64,000 bases of DNA from Symsagittifera roscoffensis (lineage: Eukaryota > Xenacoelomorpha > Acoela > Convolutidae). Of the stretch, positions 23,206 through 35,690 are shown one piece after another; the stretch's first letter is position 1, and every line of letters starts with the position of its first letter. Made by a program: the position numbers and the translations under genes. Location: positions 6,310,193 through 6,374,192 of the forward strand of contig NC_087062.1 of NCBI RefSeq assembly GCF_963678635.1, in the 5' to 3' direction. Under the pieces are notes generated by a model. It made no database searches. It saw only the letters and a list, made by a program, of their open reading frames with translations, and was not told the DNA's origin.

Positions 23206-24683
23206 ATTTCACCAATTAGTCACCTCAAAAATTCCAAATAAAAAATAAACTACTCTTTTTAAGCTTTTCAATTGCTATTTAACAGTGACAACGAATTAAT
23301 AACGCAGTAAAATCCAGTACAACAGCAGTATAATAATAATTCGGCAGTAAAATTCAGATAATTAAAGCAGTATATTCATGAAATTTCAATTAAATTAAGT
23401 AAAAACTAACCTCTTTAAGCGACGCTTTTTTGCAACTTGTTAGTATTTCTTCACTCGCCCACAATTCACACACACTTTTCACCAACTCGCACAAACTTTC
23501 CCACAAAGAATTGTTTAATAAATGGATTTCAAGTTTCAAATCTAATTGATAACAACTCTAACTTGTTTTCACACGTTTCAAACTTTCATTAAACTCCGTT
23601 GGATGGAATTATAAGAGTAAGCTTAAACTGAGCAACGCAGCTTACTAACGCCACAAAACCACAAAACTAATAGCATGAATAAGAAAGAAACCCCCACGGT
23701 ACCAAACCGGAATAAACCCAGACTAAAACTGGATATATTTTTCTTTTGAAACTCACTTTCAGCTTCTATTGAAACCAAATAAAACACTAAAAAGTCAAAA
23801 CAAAAATCTAAAATACAATAATCAGTTTTGAGAAAAGGACACAACCAAAACAAAAAAGAGAAAAACATCTGAAAAAAAAATGAAACAAAAGGTTAAACAC
23901 AATAAGAGACTGTACCCAAAGAGACGGTGAAAATGTAATTCACTCTGGTCTCATCACCCAGAACGATGTCGCTCAAAGTACGATATTTTTGATAAAAGTG
24001 GTTCCAGGTTGAGCAACTCTTTAAGAAAACCGAACTAAATAAAAACGATTTTGCCAAAACAAATAATTAAGAATTATAACTTAAAACTGATTTCACTAAC
24101 AAGATGTAATCGAAATTTTTAACAAAATGTAATCGAGATATTCAACTGCAATGTACAAAACTTCTTAGAGCCAAAGAAACGAGCAGCAAAGGAGATGAAA
24201 ACTCGATTGTTTTCCAACTCTGGATTGGCCAATCTATTGGATTGTTGCCGTAGTCTTTACCCTGAAAGGATTTAAATTATGGACTAGACATTGCAGCAAA
24301 GGCAACCATTGAAACAGACCAACGGTCAACACTATGTTGATCTGGCATACTGATTCTAGTCACTTGGCATTTCACACGGAAAAGTCAACTTCATCTTGGC
24401 CGTAGTCTTGCTCTGAGCTTAACGAAATCGACACATCATTGCATCGATCTTGAATTTTGAAAAAATTACTCAAGCCGACCCACGATCAAACGAGACCCAC
24501 TTTTGGAACATGAACAGCTGTTCTTCTCTTTTCTACTCAAACAACTACATCTCTCCTCTCTTCGCGAAGTCACTGCTCCAACTACGCAAAAGGAAACTAC
24601 CTCCAAGACTAAGAAATAAATCTATCTGTCCTTGACTACAAAAAATAAATAAAAAACTAAGGAACCTCTAAACCCCGGATGAT
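23206..24683. other. Long 3' untranslated stretch before the LTR, copy 1
   Basis: About 1.45 kb between the accessory-ORF intron and the LTR, repeated at 28256-29743, 33187-34618 and 38038-39546. It carries a cluster of cagta-type motifs (acgcagtaaaatccagtac, agcagtata, ggcagtaaaattcag; 23300-23370). Short ORFs on both strands are not preserved between copies (a hydrophobic minus-strand frame at 23623-23868 is frameshifted in the 28.7-kb copy). No recognisable polypurine tract is visible next to the LTR. Confidence 0.5.
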
Positions 24684-25058
24684 TGGAACCAGTTCTGGAC
24701 TAGTCGTTACAAACCAATTATATTTTTGATGAATTTATCTTAGTTAGTAATATAAAATATTACCAACTAACCAATCATTTTCCATCTCTATCATTGACAC
24801 TTATTTGTAAGCGCTGAAACTACTTGTAGTTTCAGCAGCAGAACAATTTGAATAATTCTTAGACTACAATTGTTCTCTTTCTGAATAAACTCGCAGTATA
24901 CAATAGATCTATTGAGACTAGCAGATGTAAGATTAAAATTGGTGTTGGACTAAGAAGTTGCACAAACCTATCCGGCGCAAAATAAGATAGCGTGACGAAC
25001 AAACGGTGTACATTATCTGAAATTACTCTATGAGAAAACTACTTCTGGCTTAAACTCA
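24684..25058 (+). mobile_element. LTR (3' LTR of the TRIM-intron element), copy 0
   Basis: Starts TGGAACCAGTTCTGG and ends taaactca. It contains tataaaatatta, ccaatcat, a perfect hairpin (arms GCTGAAACTAC, loop TT, 24813-24836) and the aagatagcgtgacgaacaaacgg block. Length 375 bp. The bases after it (attgcaatctggtttgtac) are host sequence shared by the other three array copies. Confidence 0.82.
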
Positions 25059-25378
25059 ATTGCAATCTGGTTTGTACACTTATGATAGCAAGAGTGCATT
25101 GCAACCGTGCACTAGACCTTTTTCCCTAAATAACTTTGTTTACAGGACTCACCTCCTGGTCTCCTCTAATGTAATTAATTCAGACAGTAAATAACGTAGG
25201 GTGTGGGATACTGTTCTATTTTTTTTAGTTTCCCCAATCAGTTCTATTTTTTACTTTGAAGTTACAAACCTTAACCTTCTCATTTCAGCTACAGTACTCC
25301 GAGAATTGGGTGCCGCCTACTCCTCCCCCGGCGTATATCATTAAATTCTACAAAATCAATTCGAGGCTAAACTGTGTC
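25059..25378 (+). pseudogene. Host TRIM intron and exon 2, truncated copy 0
   Basis: Host flank after the LTR: intron remainder 25059-25288, acceptor catttcag, exon 2 starting at 25289 (CTACAGTACTCC). The exon is cut inside the proline codons near 25329, where cctccccc joins ggcgtatatc; the rest of the exon and its 3' UTR are missing. Confidence 0.55.
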
Positions 25379-25470
25379 CTGTATATCCTAACGGTGATTA
25401 GTACCGTCGACAAGATACTTCACTAATTATTATCTTTAGTTTTTTAAATCTAAAAAACGAACTCCTAGCT

Positions 25471-25760
25471 TTTCTAGGATAGCCGTACTATATATTAGAA
25501 AGATTGACTATAGTATATGCTTTATTTATTTTTTTTGGATTCGTCTTCTCACCATTGAAACAAATTACAACACATGCGGAATGCATAGGCAAGTAATCAA
25601 ACCAGCAAGTGTAGCACGCATATTACTTGCAAGATTTTTTGAATAATTTCTACCTAGATAAACAAAATTATCCTCGACACTAAAACTAGCAAAAACAAAA
25701 AAATGTCTTCAACATCAAATGCAAATGTTGCTTCACAAAACAATATGAATCCCCCAGCTA
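25471..25760 (+). pseudogene. env membrane tail, degenerate (unit C1)
   Basis: Matches the 18254 and 21751 tails (gccgtactatatattagaaagattgac) but has stops and lost bases throughout, so no long frame remains. The ectodomain is absent; the array unit starts just upstream of the tail. Confidence 0.6.
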
Positions 25761-25998
25761 CAGCACCGCAAAAGTTACACCACCTGCAGAATAATCACCC
25801 TTTATCTTCAGTACCACAAAATTATAGTAACACATTAGCATTTACAGAACACACTTCTCAAGGTCGTAGCTAACCACAAAGCCCAGTATCTCATATTGGA
25901 CTCCACAAGTCAACCCTTGATGACACATATTAGCAGATGTTAGAACAACTACATACAACAATTTTTCAATCTCAAAACAACCATCTTTTTAGCACACG

Positions 25999-28172
25999 AT
26001 GAGCCGACATGTTGGATACCTCAACTGTTTTCTTTCCTATTTATCCAACCTTTAATGCCACTCCTTCCGCATTTTGCTTTCAGACCTGACTTTTTCTTCC
26101 CTACCCACGTTTTCAACCCACTCACCACGCACAGATTCAGATCATTTGACACAAACTGTTTTAACACTATTTCTAAGTTTTACAGTTCCGATGCAGAAAT
26201 TCCCGATGAATTCCTAGACTTAGAACCTAACCCATCTTCTTTTTCACAGCCACCTTTTCACTCCAAGAACTAAACGAATGTCAACGGCATCTGCCATAAA
26301 TATGATCCCATCCGCCAAATGTATTTAATATTTTCCCATCCGCCAAAAGTATATATATCTATACAATATCCTTACTATACAACCAATAACGACAACCATC
26401 TGAACTTCGTTGATGAATATAGCCTGTTTCCCACACCTTCTTGGGCCTCATACTATAATTTTACAAACCCATTGACTCTTCCTTTAAACAAAAACTCCGA
26501 AGGCCACGAATTATGCCAAACCCGCATCCACAAACTAACAACTGCACTTCACGGAGAACAATTCACAACAATCGCACAAAACCAAACACTTAACAGATTC
26601 ATAGCACAACGCGCAAATAGATTCTAAACCAGCAACTACAATCACGCGATAAAACATTATATTGAAGATACCCCAAAAGAGGACGATCCTAATATTAACC
26701 CATAACTAACAGAAAACTTCTTTATTAAATCCGAATATGTAAATCATATAAATAGTACTAACAGAATATTCGATAAAACCATCGCTAAAGCACTACAAAA
26801 CATTAAAGCATACGAGTCATTTTTTTTTACATTTACTTACTTTGCACTAATTTTTCACTTCCCTACACCTAAGGAACGTGACATACACTCTTCGAATGAA
26901 ATCATGTTACGAACAAAATTAACATCGACATATACATATTACAAGTTCATATTTCATACAACATCACTATACATCTATATTACAACACTCAACCCACGAT
27001 ACAGATTTACATTCATTAACTCAAAATACACTGCACCATACTTCCGCCGTTTCTTCTACAATTTTTTCTACACTTTAATTATTGTAGAAAAAAACGAATG
27101 TCCACGGCATCTGCCATAAGTATGATCCCATCCGCCAAATGTATATATTCCGCCCACTAACCAAATCCTTTGATGCTGAAAATACAAATGTCCACACGGC
27201 ATCTTCCATAATTATGATCCCATCCCCCAAATGTATATATTCCGCCCACTAACCAAGAAAAACAATTCACCACAATCGCACAAAACCAAACACTTAACAG
27301 ATTCATAGCACAATGCGCAAATAGATTCTAAACCAACCACTACAATCACGCGATAAAACGTTACATTGAAGATACCTCAAATAAGGACGATCCTAATATT
27401 AAACCATAACTAACAGAAAACTTCTTTATTAAATCCGAAAATGTAATTCATATAGATAGTACTAACAGAATATTCGATAACACCATCGCTAAAACACTAT
27501 AAAACATTAAAGCATACGAGTCATTTTTTTATACATTTACTTACTTTGCACTAATTTTTCACTTCCCTACACCTAAGGAACGTGACATACACTCTTCGAA
27601 TGAAATCATGTTACGAAAAAAATTAACATAGACATATACATATTACAAGTTCATATTTCATAAAACATCACTATACATCTATTTTACAACACTGAACCCA
27701 CGATACAGATTTGCATTCATTAACTCAAAATACACTGCACCATACTTCCGCCGTTTCTTCTACAATTTTTTCTACACTTTAATTATTGTATAAAAAACGA
27801 ATGTCCACGGCATCTTCCATAATCATGATCGCATCCGCCAAATGTATATATTCCGCCCACTAACCAAATCCTTTGATGCTGATGACTCCCGCCCACTAAT
27901 TGTCTCCCACGAAAAAATACAGCTCATTGAAGAGACCATACTAGAATATATCCATAAAACTGTATATAATCACAAATTGTAGAATTTAATTCAAAACCCA
28001 CGTCACAAATTCTCACTTTATAATGAAGAACTGAACATCATTAGAGCGCTGGAGCTTTCTGGTCTCTACTTCAAAGTAAAAAAATTATCCACATGCTTGC
28101 GAAACTCTTCACATTATCAGACACAATCCGCACCAACTTTCCCAATGGATTTTTCACTGATGACAAATCTGC
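25999..28172 (+). pseudogene. Accessory ORF downstream of env, rearranged (unit C1)
   Basis: Open pieces at 26055-26273, 26319-26627 and 26904-27119. The block from caattcac.acaatcgcacaaaaccaaacac to the atattccgcccactaacc region occurs twice (26560 and 27262), a local duplication of about 702 bp. The C-terminal part at 27840-28172 contains stops. Reading: TNPLTLPLNKNSEGHE, then TTIAQNQTLNRFIAQRANRF. Confidence 0.55.
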
Positions 28173-28255
28173 GTAAGTATGCATTAATTATTTCAAATAA
28201 TAAATAACTCAAAACACTCAGCATTTTTTATAAGTTTTTCTTTTTCCTGTTTTAA
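28173..28255 (+). other. Predicted retroelement intron, copy C1 (acceptor lost)
   Basis: Same donor GTAAGTATG, but the acceptor reads gttttaaattt instead of gttttagattt, so this copy could not be spliced at the usual site. Confidence 0.5.
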
Positions 28256-29743
28256 ATTTCATCGATCAGTCACTTCAGAAAATCCAAATAAAAAATAACA
28301 CACTCTTTTAAGCTTTTCAATTGCTATTTAACAATGACAACGAATTAAGAACGCAGTAAAATCCAGTACAACTCGGCAGTAAAATTCAGATAATTGAAGC
28401 AGTAAATTCATAAAATTGCAAATAAAATGAAAGAAAACTAATATCTTTATTGCGACGCTTCATTTGTAAGTTTTTAGTATTTTTTCACTCGCCCACAATT
28501 CAAACGCTCTTTTCACCAATTCGCACAAACTTGCCCGCGAAAAATTGTTTAATAAATGAGTTTCAAGTTTCAAATCTAAATGATAACAACTCTAACTTGT
28601 TTACATACGTTTCATACTTTCACTTAACCCGGTTGGAAGGAACTATAAGAGTAAGCTTAAACGGACCAACGCAGCTTACTAACGCCACAAAACCACAAAA
28701 CTAATAGCATGAATAAGAAAGACAGCTCCACGGTACCAAACTGGAATAAACCCAGAATAAAATTGGGTAGGTTTTTCTTTTGAAACTCACTTTCTGCTTC
28801 TATTGAAACCAAATAATACACTAAAAGTCAAAACAAAAATCTAAAACACAATAATCAGTTTTGAAAAAAGGACACAACCAAAACAAAAAAGAGAAAAACA
28901 TCTGAAAAAATTAAACAAAAGCTTAAACACAATAAGAGACTCTGCCCAAAGAGACGGTGAAAATGTAATCCATTCTGTTCTCATCACCCAGAACGAAGTC
29001 GCTCAAAGTACTTGCCCCCACCATGTGCTACGACCCCGAAACGCTGTTTTGGATAAGAGTGGTTCCAGGTTGAGCAACTCTTTAAAAAAACCGAACTAAA
29101 TAAAAACGCTTTTGCGAAAACAACTAATTAAAAATTATAACTTAAAAATGATCTTACTAACAAAACGTAGTCGAGATTTTTAACAAAATGTAATCGGGAT
29201 ATTTAAAGGCAATGTACAAAATTTCTTAGAGCCAGAGAAACGAGCAGCAAAGGAGATGAAAACTTCATTGTTTTCGAACTCTGGAATGGCAAATCTATTG
29301 GTTTGTTGCCGTAGTCATTACCCTGAAAGGATTTTAATTATGGACTAGACATTGCAGCAAAGGCAAGCAATGAAACAGACCAATGGTCAACACGATAATG
29401 ATCTGGCATACTGATTTTAGTCACTTGGCATTTCACACAGAAATGTCAACTTCATCTTGCCCGTAACCTTGCTCTGAGCCTAACGAAAGCTACACATCAT
29501 TGCATCGATCTTGAATTTTGAAACAATCACTCAAGACAATTCAGATCAAACGAGACCCACTTTTGGAACACAAACAACTGTTCTTCTCTTTTCTACACAA
29601 ACAACTATATCTCTCATCTCTTCACAAAGTCACTGCTTCAACTACGCAAAAGGAAACTACCTCAAAGACTAAGAAACAAATATATCCGTCCTTCACTACA
29701 ATAAACAATTTAAAAACTAAGAAACTTCTAAACCCTGGATGGG
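28256..29743. other. 3' untranslated stretch before the LTR (unit C1)
   Basis: Copy of 23206-24683 with small indels. Short plus-strand frames such as 29518-29826 run into the LTR and are not preserved. Nothing else recognised. Confidence 0.5.
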
Positions 29744-30123
29744 CGGAACCAGTTCTGGACTATTATTTACAAATCAATTATAATTTTGATAAAACTATCT
29801 TAGTTAGTGATATAAAATATTACTAACCAACCAATCATTTTCCATCTCTAACCTTGACACTGATTTGTAAGCGCTGAAATTACTTGTAGTTTCAGCAGTC
29901 GAACAATTTGAATAACTCTTAGACTACAAATGTTCTCTTTCTGAATAAACTCCAAGAACTAATTCGCATAAACTTATTGAAAATAGGAGATATAAGATTA
30001 AAAATGATGTTCGACTAAAAAGTTGCACAAACCTATCAGGCAGAAAATGAAATAGCGTGACGAACAAACGGTGTACCTTATCTGAAGTTACTCTGTGAGA
30101 AAACTACTTCTGGCTTAAACTCA
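29744..30123 (+). mobile_element. LTR, unit C1
   Basis: cGGAACCAGTTCTGG to taaactca, 380 bp, with TATA-like tataaaatatta, ccaatcat and the hairpin (one mismatch: gctgaaattac / gtagtttcagc). Followed by host atttcaatctgg. Confidence 0.8.
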
Positions 30124-30210
30124 ATTTCAATCTGGTTTGTACACTTATGATAGCAAGAGTGCATTGCAACCGTGCACTAGACCTTTTTCCCTAAATAACT
30201 TTGTTTACAG

Positions 30211-30251
30211 GACTCACCTCCTGGTCTCCTCTAATGGAATTATTTCAGACA
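30211..30251 (+). other. Possible small alternative host exon
   Basis: Preceded by tttgtttacag and followed by gtatttacc, so it looks like a 41-nt exon. It is repeated at 25146, 35096 and 40022 with the same borders. Its length is not a multiple of three, and phase 0 from TRIM exon 1 meets a TAA, so inclusion would truncate the protein. It may be a poison-type exon or a chance pair of sites. Confidence 0.3.
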
Positions 30252-30355
30252 GTATTTACCATAGGGTGTGGGATACTGTTCTTCTGTTTTTTTTGTTCCC
30301 CAAATCAGTTCTACGTTTTACTTTGAAGTTACAAACCTTTCCCTTCTCGTTTCAG

Positions 30356-30499
30356 GAACAGTACCCCGTGATTTGGGTGCCGCCTCCCCCTCCCCCTGCC
30401 CCGCCTCTGCCTCGATCCAAACCCTATCACAGACACATCTCAACACCGCCACCACCACCACCACAAAAACCAGGTCAGACAGAAACCAAAGTGTTGTAA
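30356..30499 (+). CDS. Proline-rich terminal exon of the TRIM gene (copy C1)
   Basis: After a polypyrimidine tract and cag at 30353-30355, phase 0 opens as EQYPVIWVPPPPPPAPPLPR and ends ...GQTETKVL-stop (TAA 30497-30499), 47 residues. TRIM exon 1 also ends in phase 0, so a splice 3886^30356 or 11743^30356 keeps the frame. Two polyproline runs suggest an SH3/WW-type ligand tail. AATAAA at 30599-30604 is a candidate polyadenylation signal. An alternative frame (Ser/Ala/Thr-rich) is also open here, so the frame choice rests on phase matching, not on homology. Confidence 0.5.
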   Translation, partial: EQYPVIWVPPPPPPAPPLPRSKPYHRHISTPPPPPPQKPGQTETKVL

Positions 30500-30703
30500 G
30501 GTGCTAAACAGATGTAAAAGCAGTTTTTCCTGAACGCAGTTTAGTGAACCATTCTCATGATCTGCCTCGTGGTTTATAAATTGTGTAGACTTTTAAGGAA
30601 TAAAAGTCCTAACATCGTTTATTGTGTTGTCGACCCATGCATTAAAAAGCCTTCGGCGTATATCATTAAATTCTACAAAATCATTACGAGTCCAAACTGA
30701 GTC
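30500..30703 (+). other. Host 3' UTR and flank (unit C1)
   Basis: Shared with 35377-35589 and, interrupted, with 40300-41012. Contains AATAAA at 30599 (mutated to TATAAA in the other copies). Ends at the array joint. Confidence 0.45.
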
Positions 30704-30803
30704 CTGTATATCCTTACGGTGAATAGTACCGTCGACAAGATGCTTCACTAATTATTATCTTTAGTTTTGTAAATCTAAAAAACGAACTCTTAGCTTTACT
30801 AGG

Positions 30804-31079
30804 ATGGCCGTACTATATATTAGAAAGATTGACTATATTATACGCGTTATTTATTTTTTTTTTGGATTCGTCTTCTCACTATTGAAAGGAAATTACTACA
30901 CATGCGGAATGCATATACAAGTAAACAAACAATCAAGTGTAGCACGCATATTACTTGCAGGATTTTTCGGAATGTTTTCTACCTCGATACACAAAATTAT
31001 CCTCGCGCTAAAACTAGTAAATACAATAAGAAAATGTCTACAACATCAAATGCAAATGTTGCTTCACAAAACAATATGA
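30804..31079 (+). pseudogene. env membrane tail (unit C2)
   Basis: 91-residue open piece MAVLYIRKIDYIIRVIYFF..., with one long hydrophobic segment (about residues 12-28), a charged loop and a second hydrophobic stretch; frameshifted near 31010 (loss of bases in cctcgcgctaaaac). Homologous to 18254 and 61453. Confidence 0.62.
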
Positions 31080-31328
31080 ATCCCACAGCTACAGCAACAC
31101 AAAAGTTTCATCACCTGCAGATTAATCACCCTTTATCTTCAGTACCACAAAATTATAGTAACACATTAGCAATTACAGAACACATTTCTCAAGGTCGTAG
31201 CTACCCACAAAGCCCAGTATCTCACATTGGACTCCACAAGTCAACTATTGATGACACATGTTAGCAGATTTCAGAACAGCTACATACAATAATTTTTCAA
31301 TCTCAAAACAACCATCATTTTTGCACAC

Positions 31329-33138
31329 GATGAGTCGACATGTTGAATCCCTTAACTGTTTCCTTTTCTATCCATACAACTTTTAACGCCAAACCTCCCA
31401 CATTTTGCTTTCAGACCTGACTTCTTCTTCCCTATCCACCTTTTCAACCAACTCACTACTCACAAATTCAGCTCATTCGACACAAACTATTTAAACACTA
31501 CTTTTAAGTTGAACAATTCCGATGTAGAAATTCCCGATGAATTCCTAGACATAGAACCTAGCCCATCTTTTTTTCCAGAGCCACCTTTCAAACCCCTCAC
31601 CCCTAACTTCCAAATGAATCCTCTCCAGCCCCCTTTTCCTATACTGACGTCACACTTATTCTTTCCCCGATGTCCAGCGATCAACCTGACCCATCTAGCC
31701 CAATGACAGATATCCAGCTAGAGCATTAGTTAGACAATTTAATATCACTACAACAGCACATTCATAACACAGACACACTAACAATTCACCAACTAACACA
31801 CTCTACCTCAACCTCAGAATCCTCATTTCCACCAGCAAATGCAGAACCTAAACGAGCCCATAAAATTTTTAAATGCAAACGCCACAACGCTCCACCCCAA
31901 CTCCTGATCAGCCGTCCTTGATCATTCCGACTATTTTGCCTTCACCTATAACAAACTAACACTTAAGAGTTTTTAGTTTATAACTTACTTTTTTTCCCTC
32001 AACATACTTACTACACAACCAATAACGACAACCAACACAACTTCGTTGATGAATATAGCCTGTTTCGCACACCTTCTTGGGCCTCATACTATAATTTTAC
32101 AAACCCATTGACACTTCCCTTATACAAAAACTCCGAAGGTCACGAATTATGCCAATCCCGTATCCACAAACTAACAACTGCACTTCACGAAAAACAATTC
32201 ACCACAATCGCACAAAATCAAACACTTAGCAGATTCATAGCACAACGCGCAAATAGATTATCAACCAACCACTACGATCACGCAATAACACGTTACATGG
32301 AAGATACCCCAAATGAGGACGATCCTAATATTAACCCATAACTAACAGAAAACTTCTTCATTAAATCCGAATATGTAATTCACTTAGATAGTACTAACAG
32401 AAATTTCGATAACATCATCGCTACAGCACTAAAAACATTAAAGCATACGAGTCATTTTTTTATACATTTAATTACTTCGCACTAATTTTTCACTTCCCTT
32501 ACCTAAGGAACGTGACATACACTGTTCGAATGAAATCAAGTTACGAACAAAATTAACATAGACATATACATATTACAAGTTCATATTTCATACAACATCA
32601 ATATACATCTATAATACAACACTCAACCCACGATACAGATTTACATTCATTAACTCAAATTACACTGCACCATACTTCCGCCGTTTCTTCTATAATTTTT
32701 TCTACACTTTAGTTATTGTTTTAAAAAACGAATGTCCACGGCATCTTCCATAATTATGATCCCATCCGCCAAATGTATATATTCCGCCCACTAACCAAAT
32801 CCTTTGATGTTGATGACTCCCGCCCACTAATTGTCTCCCACGAATATATACAGCTCATTGAAGACACCATACTAGAATATATCCATAAAACTGTATATAA
32901 TCACAAGTTGTATAATTCAATTCAAAACACACGTCATGAATTCTCACTTTATTATGAAGAATTAAACATCATTAGAGCGCTGGAGGTTTCTGGTCTCTAC
33001 TTTAATGTAAAAAGTTTATCCACATGCTTGCAAAACTCTTCACATCATCAGACACAATCCGCACTAACTTTCCCAATGGATTTTTCACTGATGACACATC
33101 TGCGTAAGTATGCATTGAACATTTCAAATAATAAATAA
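31329..33138 (+). pseudogene. Accessory ORF downstream of env (unit C2, most complete array copy)
   Basis: Runs from MSRHVESL (31329) through 31509-31706, the Ser/Thr-rich part near 31790-31920, 32108-32341 (LPLYKNSEGHELCQSRIHKL) and the C-terminal 32773-33138. All segments found in the full element are present in order, but stops and shifts separate them. In the homologous frame the C-terminus is ...NGFFTDD, then the donor at 33104. Confidence 0.6.
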
Positions 33139-33186
33139 CTCAAAACACTCAGCATTTTTTATAAGTCTTTCTTTTTCCTGTTTTAG
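33104..33186 (+). other. Predicted retroelement intron, copy C2
   Basis: GTAAGTATG donor and ttttcctgttttag acceptor, 83 nt; both sites intact. Confidence 0.55.
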
Positions 33187-34618
33187 ATTTCATCGATCAG
33201 TCACCTCAAAAAATCCAAATAAAAAATAACCCACTCTTTTTAAGCTTTTCAATTGCTATTTAACAATGACAACGAATTAAGAACGCAGTAAAATCCAGTA
33301 CAACTCGGCAGTAAAATTCAGATAATTGAAGCAGTATATTCATAAAATTGCAAATAAAATGAATGAAAACTAACCTCTTTATGCGACGCTTCTTTTGTAA
33401 GTTTTTAGTATTTTTTCACTCGCCCACAATTCAAACGCTCTTTTCACCAATTCGCACAAACTTGCCCGCGAAGAATTGTTTAATAAATGAGTTTCAAGTT
33501 TCAAATCTAAATGATAACAACTCTAACTTGTTTACATACGTTTCAAACTTTCACTTAACCCGGTTGGAAGGAAGTATAAGAGTAAGCTTAAACTGACCAA
33601 CGCAGCTTACTAACGCCACAAAACCACAAAACTAATAGCATGAATAATAAAGACAGCTCCACGGTACCAAACTGGAATAAACCCAGAATAAAATTGGATA
33701 GGTTATTCTTTTGAAACTCACTTTCAGCTTCTATTGAAACCAAATAATACACTAAAAAGTCAAAACAAAAATCTAAAACACAATAATCAGTTTTGAAAAA
33801 AGGACACAAGCGAAACAAAAAAGAGAAAAACATCTGAAAAAATTAAACAAAAATTTAAACACAATAAAAAACTCTGCCCAAAGAGGCAGTGAAAATGTAA
33901 TCCATTCTGGTCTCATCACCAAGAGCGAAGTCGCTCAAAGTACTTGCCCCCACCATGTGCTACGACCCCGATACGCTAATTTTGATAAGAGTGGTTCCAG
34001 GTTAAGCAACTCTTTCAAAAAAACCGAACTAAATAAAATCGCTTTTGCGAAAACAACTAATTAAAAGTTATAACTTAAAACTGATCTTACTAACAAAACG
34101 TAGTCGAGATTTTTAACAAGATGTAATCGAGATAGTTAAAAGCAATGTACAACATTTTTTAGAGCCAGAGAAACGAGCAGCAAAGGAGATGAAAACTCGA
34201 TTGTTTTCGAAGTCTGGAATGGCAAATCTATTGGTTTGTTGCCGTAGTCATTACCTTGAAAGGATTCAAATTATGGACTAGACATTGCAGCAAAGGCAAC
34301 CATTGAAACAAACCAATGGTCAACACGATAATGATCTGGCATACTGATTTTAGTCACTTGGCATTTCGCACGGAAACGTCAACTTCATCTTGCCCGTAAC
34401 CTTGCTCTGAGTTTAAAGAAATCTACACATCATTGCATCGATCTTGAATTTTGAAACAATCACTCAAGACGATTCACGATCAAACGAGACCCACTTTTGG
34501 AACACGAACAACTGTTCTTTTCTTTTCTACACAAACAACTATATCTCTCATCTCTTCACGAAGTCACTGCTTCAACTACGCAAAAGGAAACTACCTCAAA
34601 GACTAAACCCCGGATGGG
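33187..34618. other. 3' untranslated stretch before the LTR (unit C2)
   Basis: Copy of 23206-24683; about 60 bp shorter near 34600, where gactaaaccccgg follows directly. The minus-strand hydrophobic frame at 33588-33833 is a shadow. Nothing else recognised. Confidence 0.5.
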
Positions 34619-34998
34619 CGGAACCAGTTCTGGACTATTATTTACAAATCAATTATAATTTTGATAAAACTATCTTAGTTAGTGATATAAAATATTACTA
34701 ACCAACCAATAATTTTCCATCTCTAAGCTTGACACTTATTTGTAAGCGCTGAAATTACTTGTAGTTTCAGCAGTAGAACAATTTGAATAATTGTTAGACT
34801 ACAATTGTTCTCTTTCTGAATAAACTCCAAGAACTAACTCGCATAAACTTATTGAGAATAGGAGATATAAGATTAAAAATGATGTTCGACTAAAAATTTG
34901 CACAAACCTATCAGGCAGAAAATGAAATAGCGTGACGAACAAACGGTGTACTTTATCTGAAATTACTCTATGAGAAAACTACCTCTGGCTTAAACTCA
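34619..34998 (+). mobile_element. LTR, unit C2
   Basis: cGGAACCAGTTCTGG to taaactca, 380 bp, same TATA-like, CCAAT and hairpin features as the other array LTRs. Host atttcaatctgg follows. Confidence 0.8.
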
Positions 34999-35233
34999 AT
35001 TTCAATCTGGTTTGTACACTTATGATAGCAAGAGTGCATTGCAACCGTGCACTAGACCTTTTTTCCTAAATAACTTTGTTTACAGGACTCACCTCCTGGC
35101 ATCCTCTAATAGAATTATTTCAGACAGTATTTACCATAGGGTGTGGGATACTGTTCTTCTATTCTTTTTTTTGTTCTCCCAAACAGTTCTACTTTTTACT
35201 TTGAAGTTACAAACCTTTCCCTTCTCGTTTCAG

Positions 35234-35359
35234 CTATTATACCCCAAGAATCGGGTGCCGCCTCCTTCTCCCCCTCCCCCGCCTCTGCCTCGATCCAACC
35301 CCTATCACAGACACATCCCGCCACCGCCACCACCACCACAACAAAATCAGGTCAGATAG
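35234..35359 (+). CDS. Proline-rich terminal exon of the TRIM gene (copy C2)
   Basis: Acceptor ctcgtttcag, then phase 0 reads LLYPKNRVPPPSPPPPPLPR and ends ...QQNQVR-stop, 41 residues. The loss of a base near the second polyproline run shifts the tail relative to C1 and C3, giving an earlier stop. Small-exon candidate at 35096-35136 upstream. Confidence 0.45.
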   Translation, partial: LLYPKNRVPPPSPPPPPLPRSNPYHRHIPPPPPPPQQNQVR

Positions 35360-35690
35360 AAACCAAGTTGTTGTAGTTGTTGTAAGGTAATAAACAAATG
35401 TAAAAGCGGTTTTTCCTGAACGAAGTTTACTGAAGCATTCTCATGATCTGGCTCGTTGTTTATAAGTTGTGTAGACTTTTAAAGTATAAAATTCCTAACA
35501 TCGTTTATTGTGTTGTCGACTCATGCATTAAAAAGTTTTAGGCGTATATCATTAAACTCTACAAAAACCTTACGAGGCCAAACTGTGGCCTGTATATCCT
35601 AACGGTGAATAGTACCGTCGACAAGATACTTCACTAATTATTATCTTTAGTTCTGTAAATCCAAAAAACGAACTCATAGTTTTAATAGGA

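Larger units (their letters stand above)
25379..30703. repeat. Tandem array C, unit C1 (about 5.3 kb)
   Basis: Env tail, accessory ORF, 3' stretch, LTR and host exon 2 in the same order as 30704-35589 and 35590-41012. The joint lies where host ...ccaaactg meets env ctgtatatcctaacgg. Units differ from each other far more than the two 7.9-kb units do, so this array is older. C1 is longer because of an extra duplication of about 0.7 kb inside the accessory ORF (26560 versus 27262). Confidence 0.85.
30704..35589. repeat. Tandem array C, unit C2 (about 4.9 kb)
   Basis: Same order of parts as C1 and C3. Begins ctgtatatccttacgg and ends just before ctgtatatcctaacgg at 35590. Confidence 0.87.

Noticed and set aside
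23623-23868. Hydrophobic 81-residue minus-strand ORF, also at 33588-33833
   Set aside because: It recurs only because the region is a repeat; the copy near 28.7 kb is frameshifted and no membrane-protein family is suggested.
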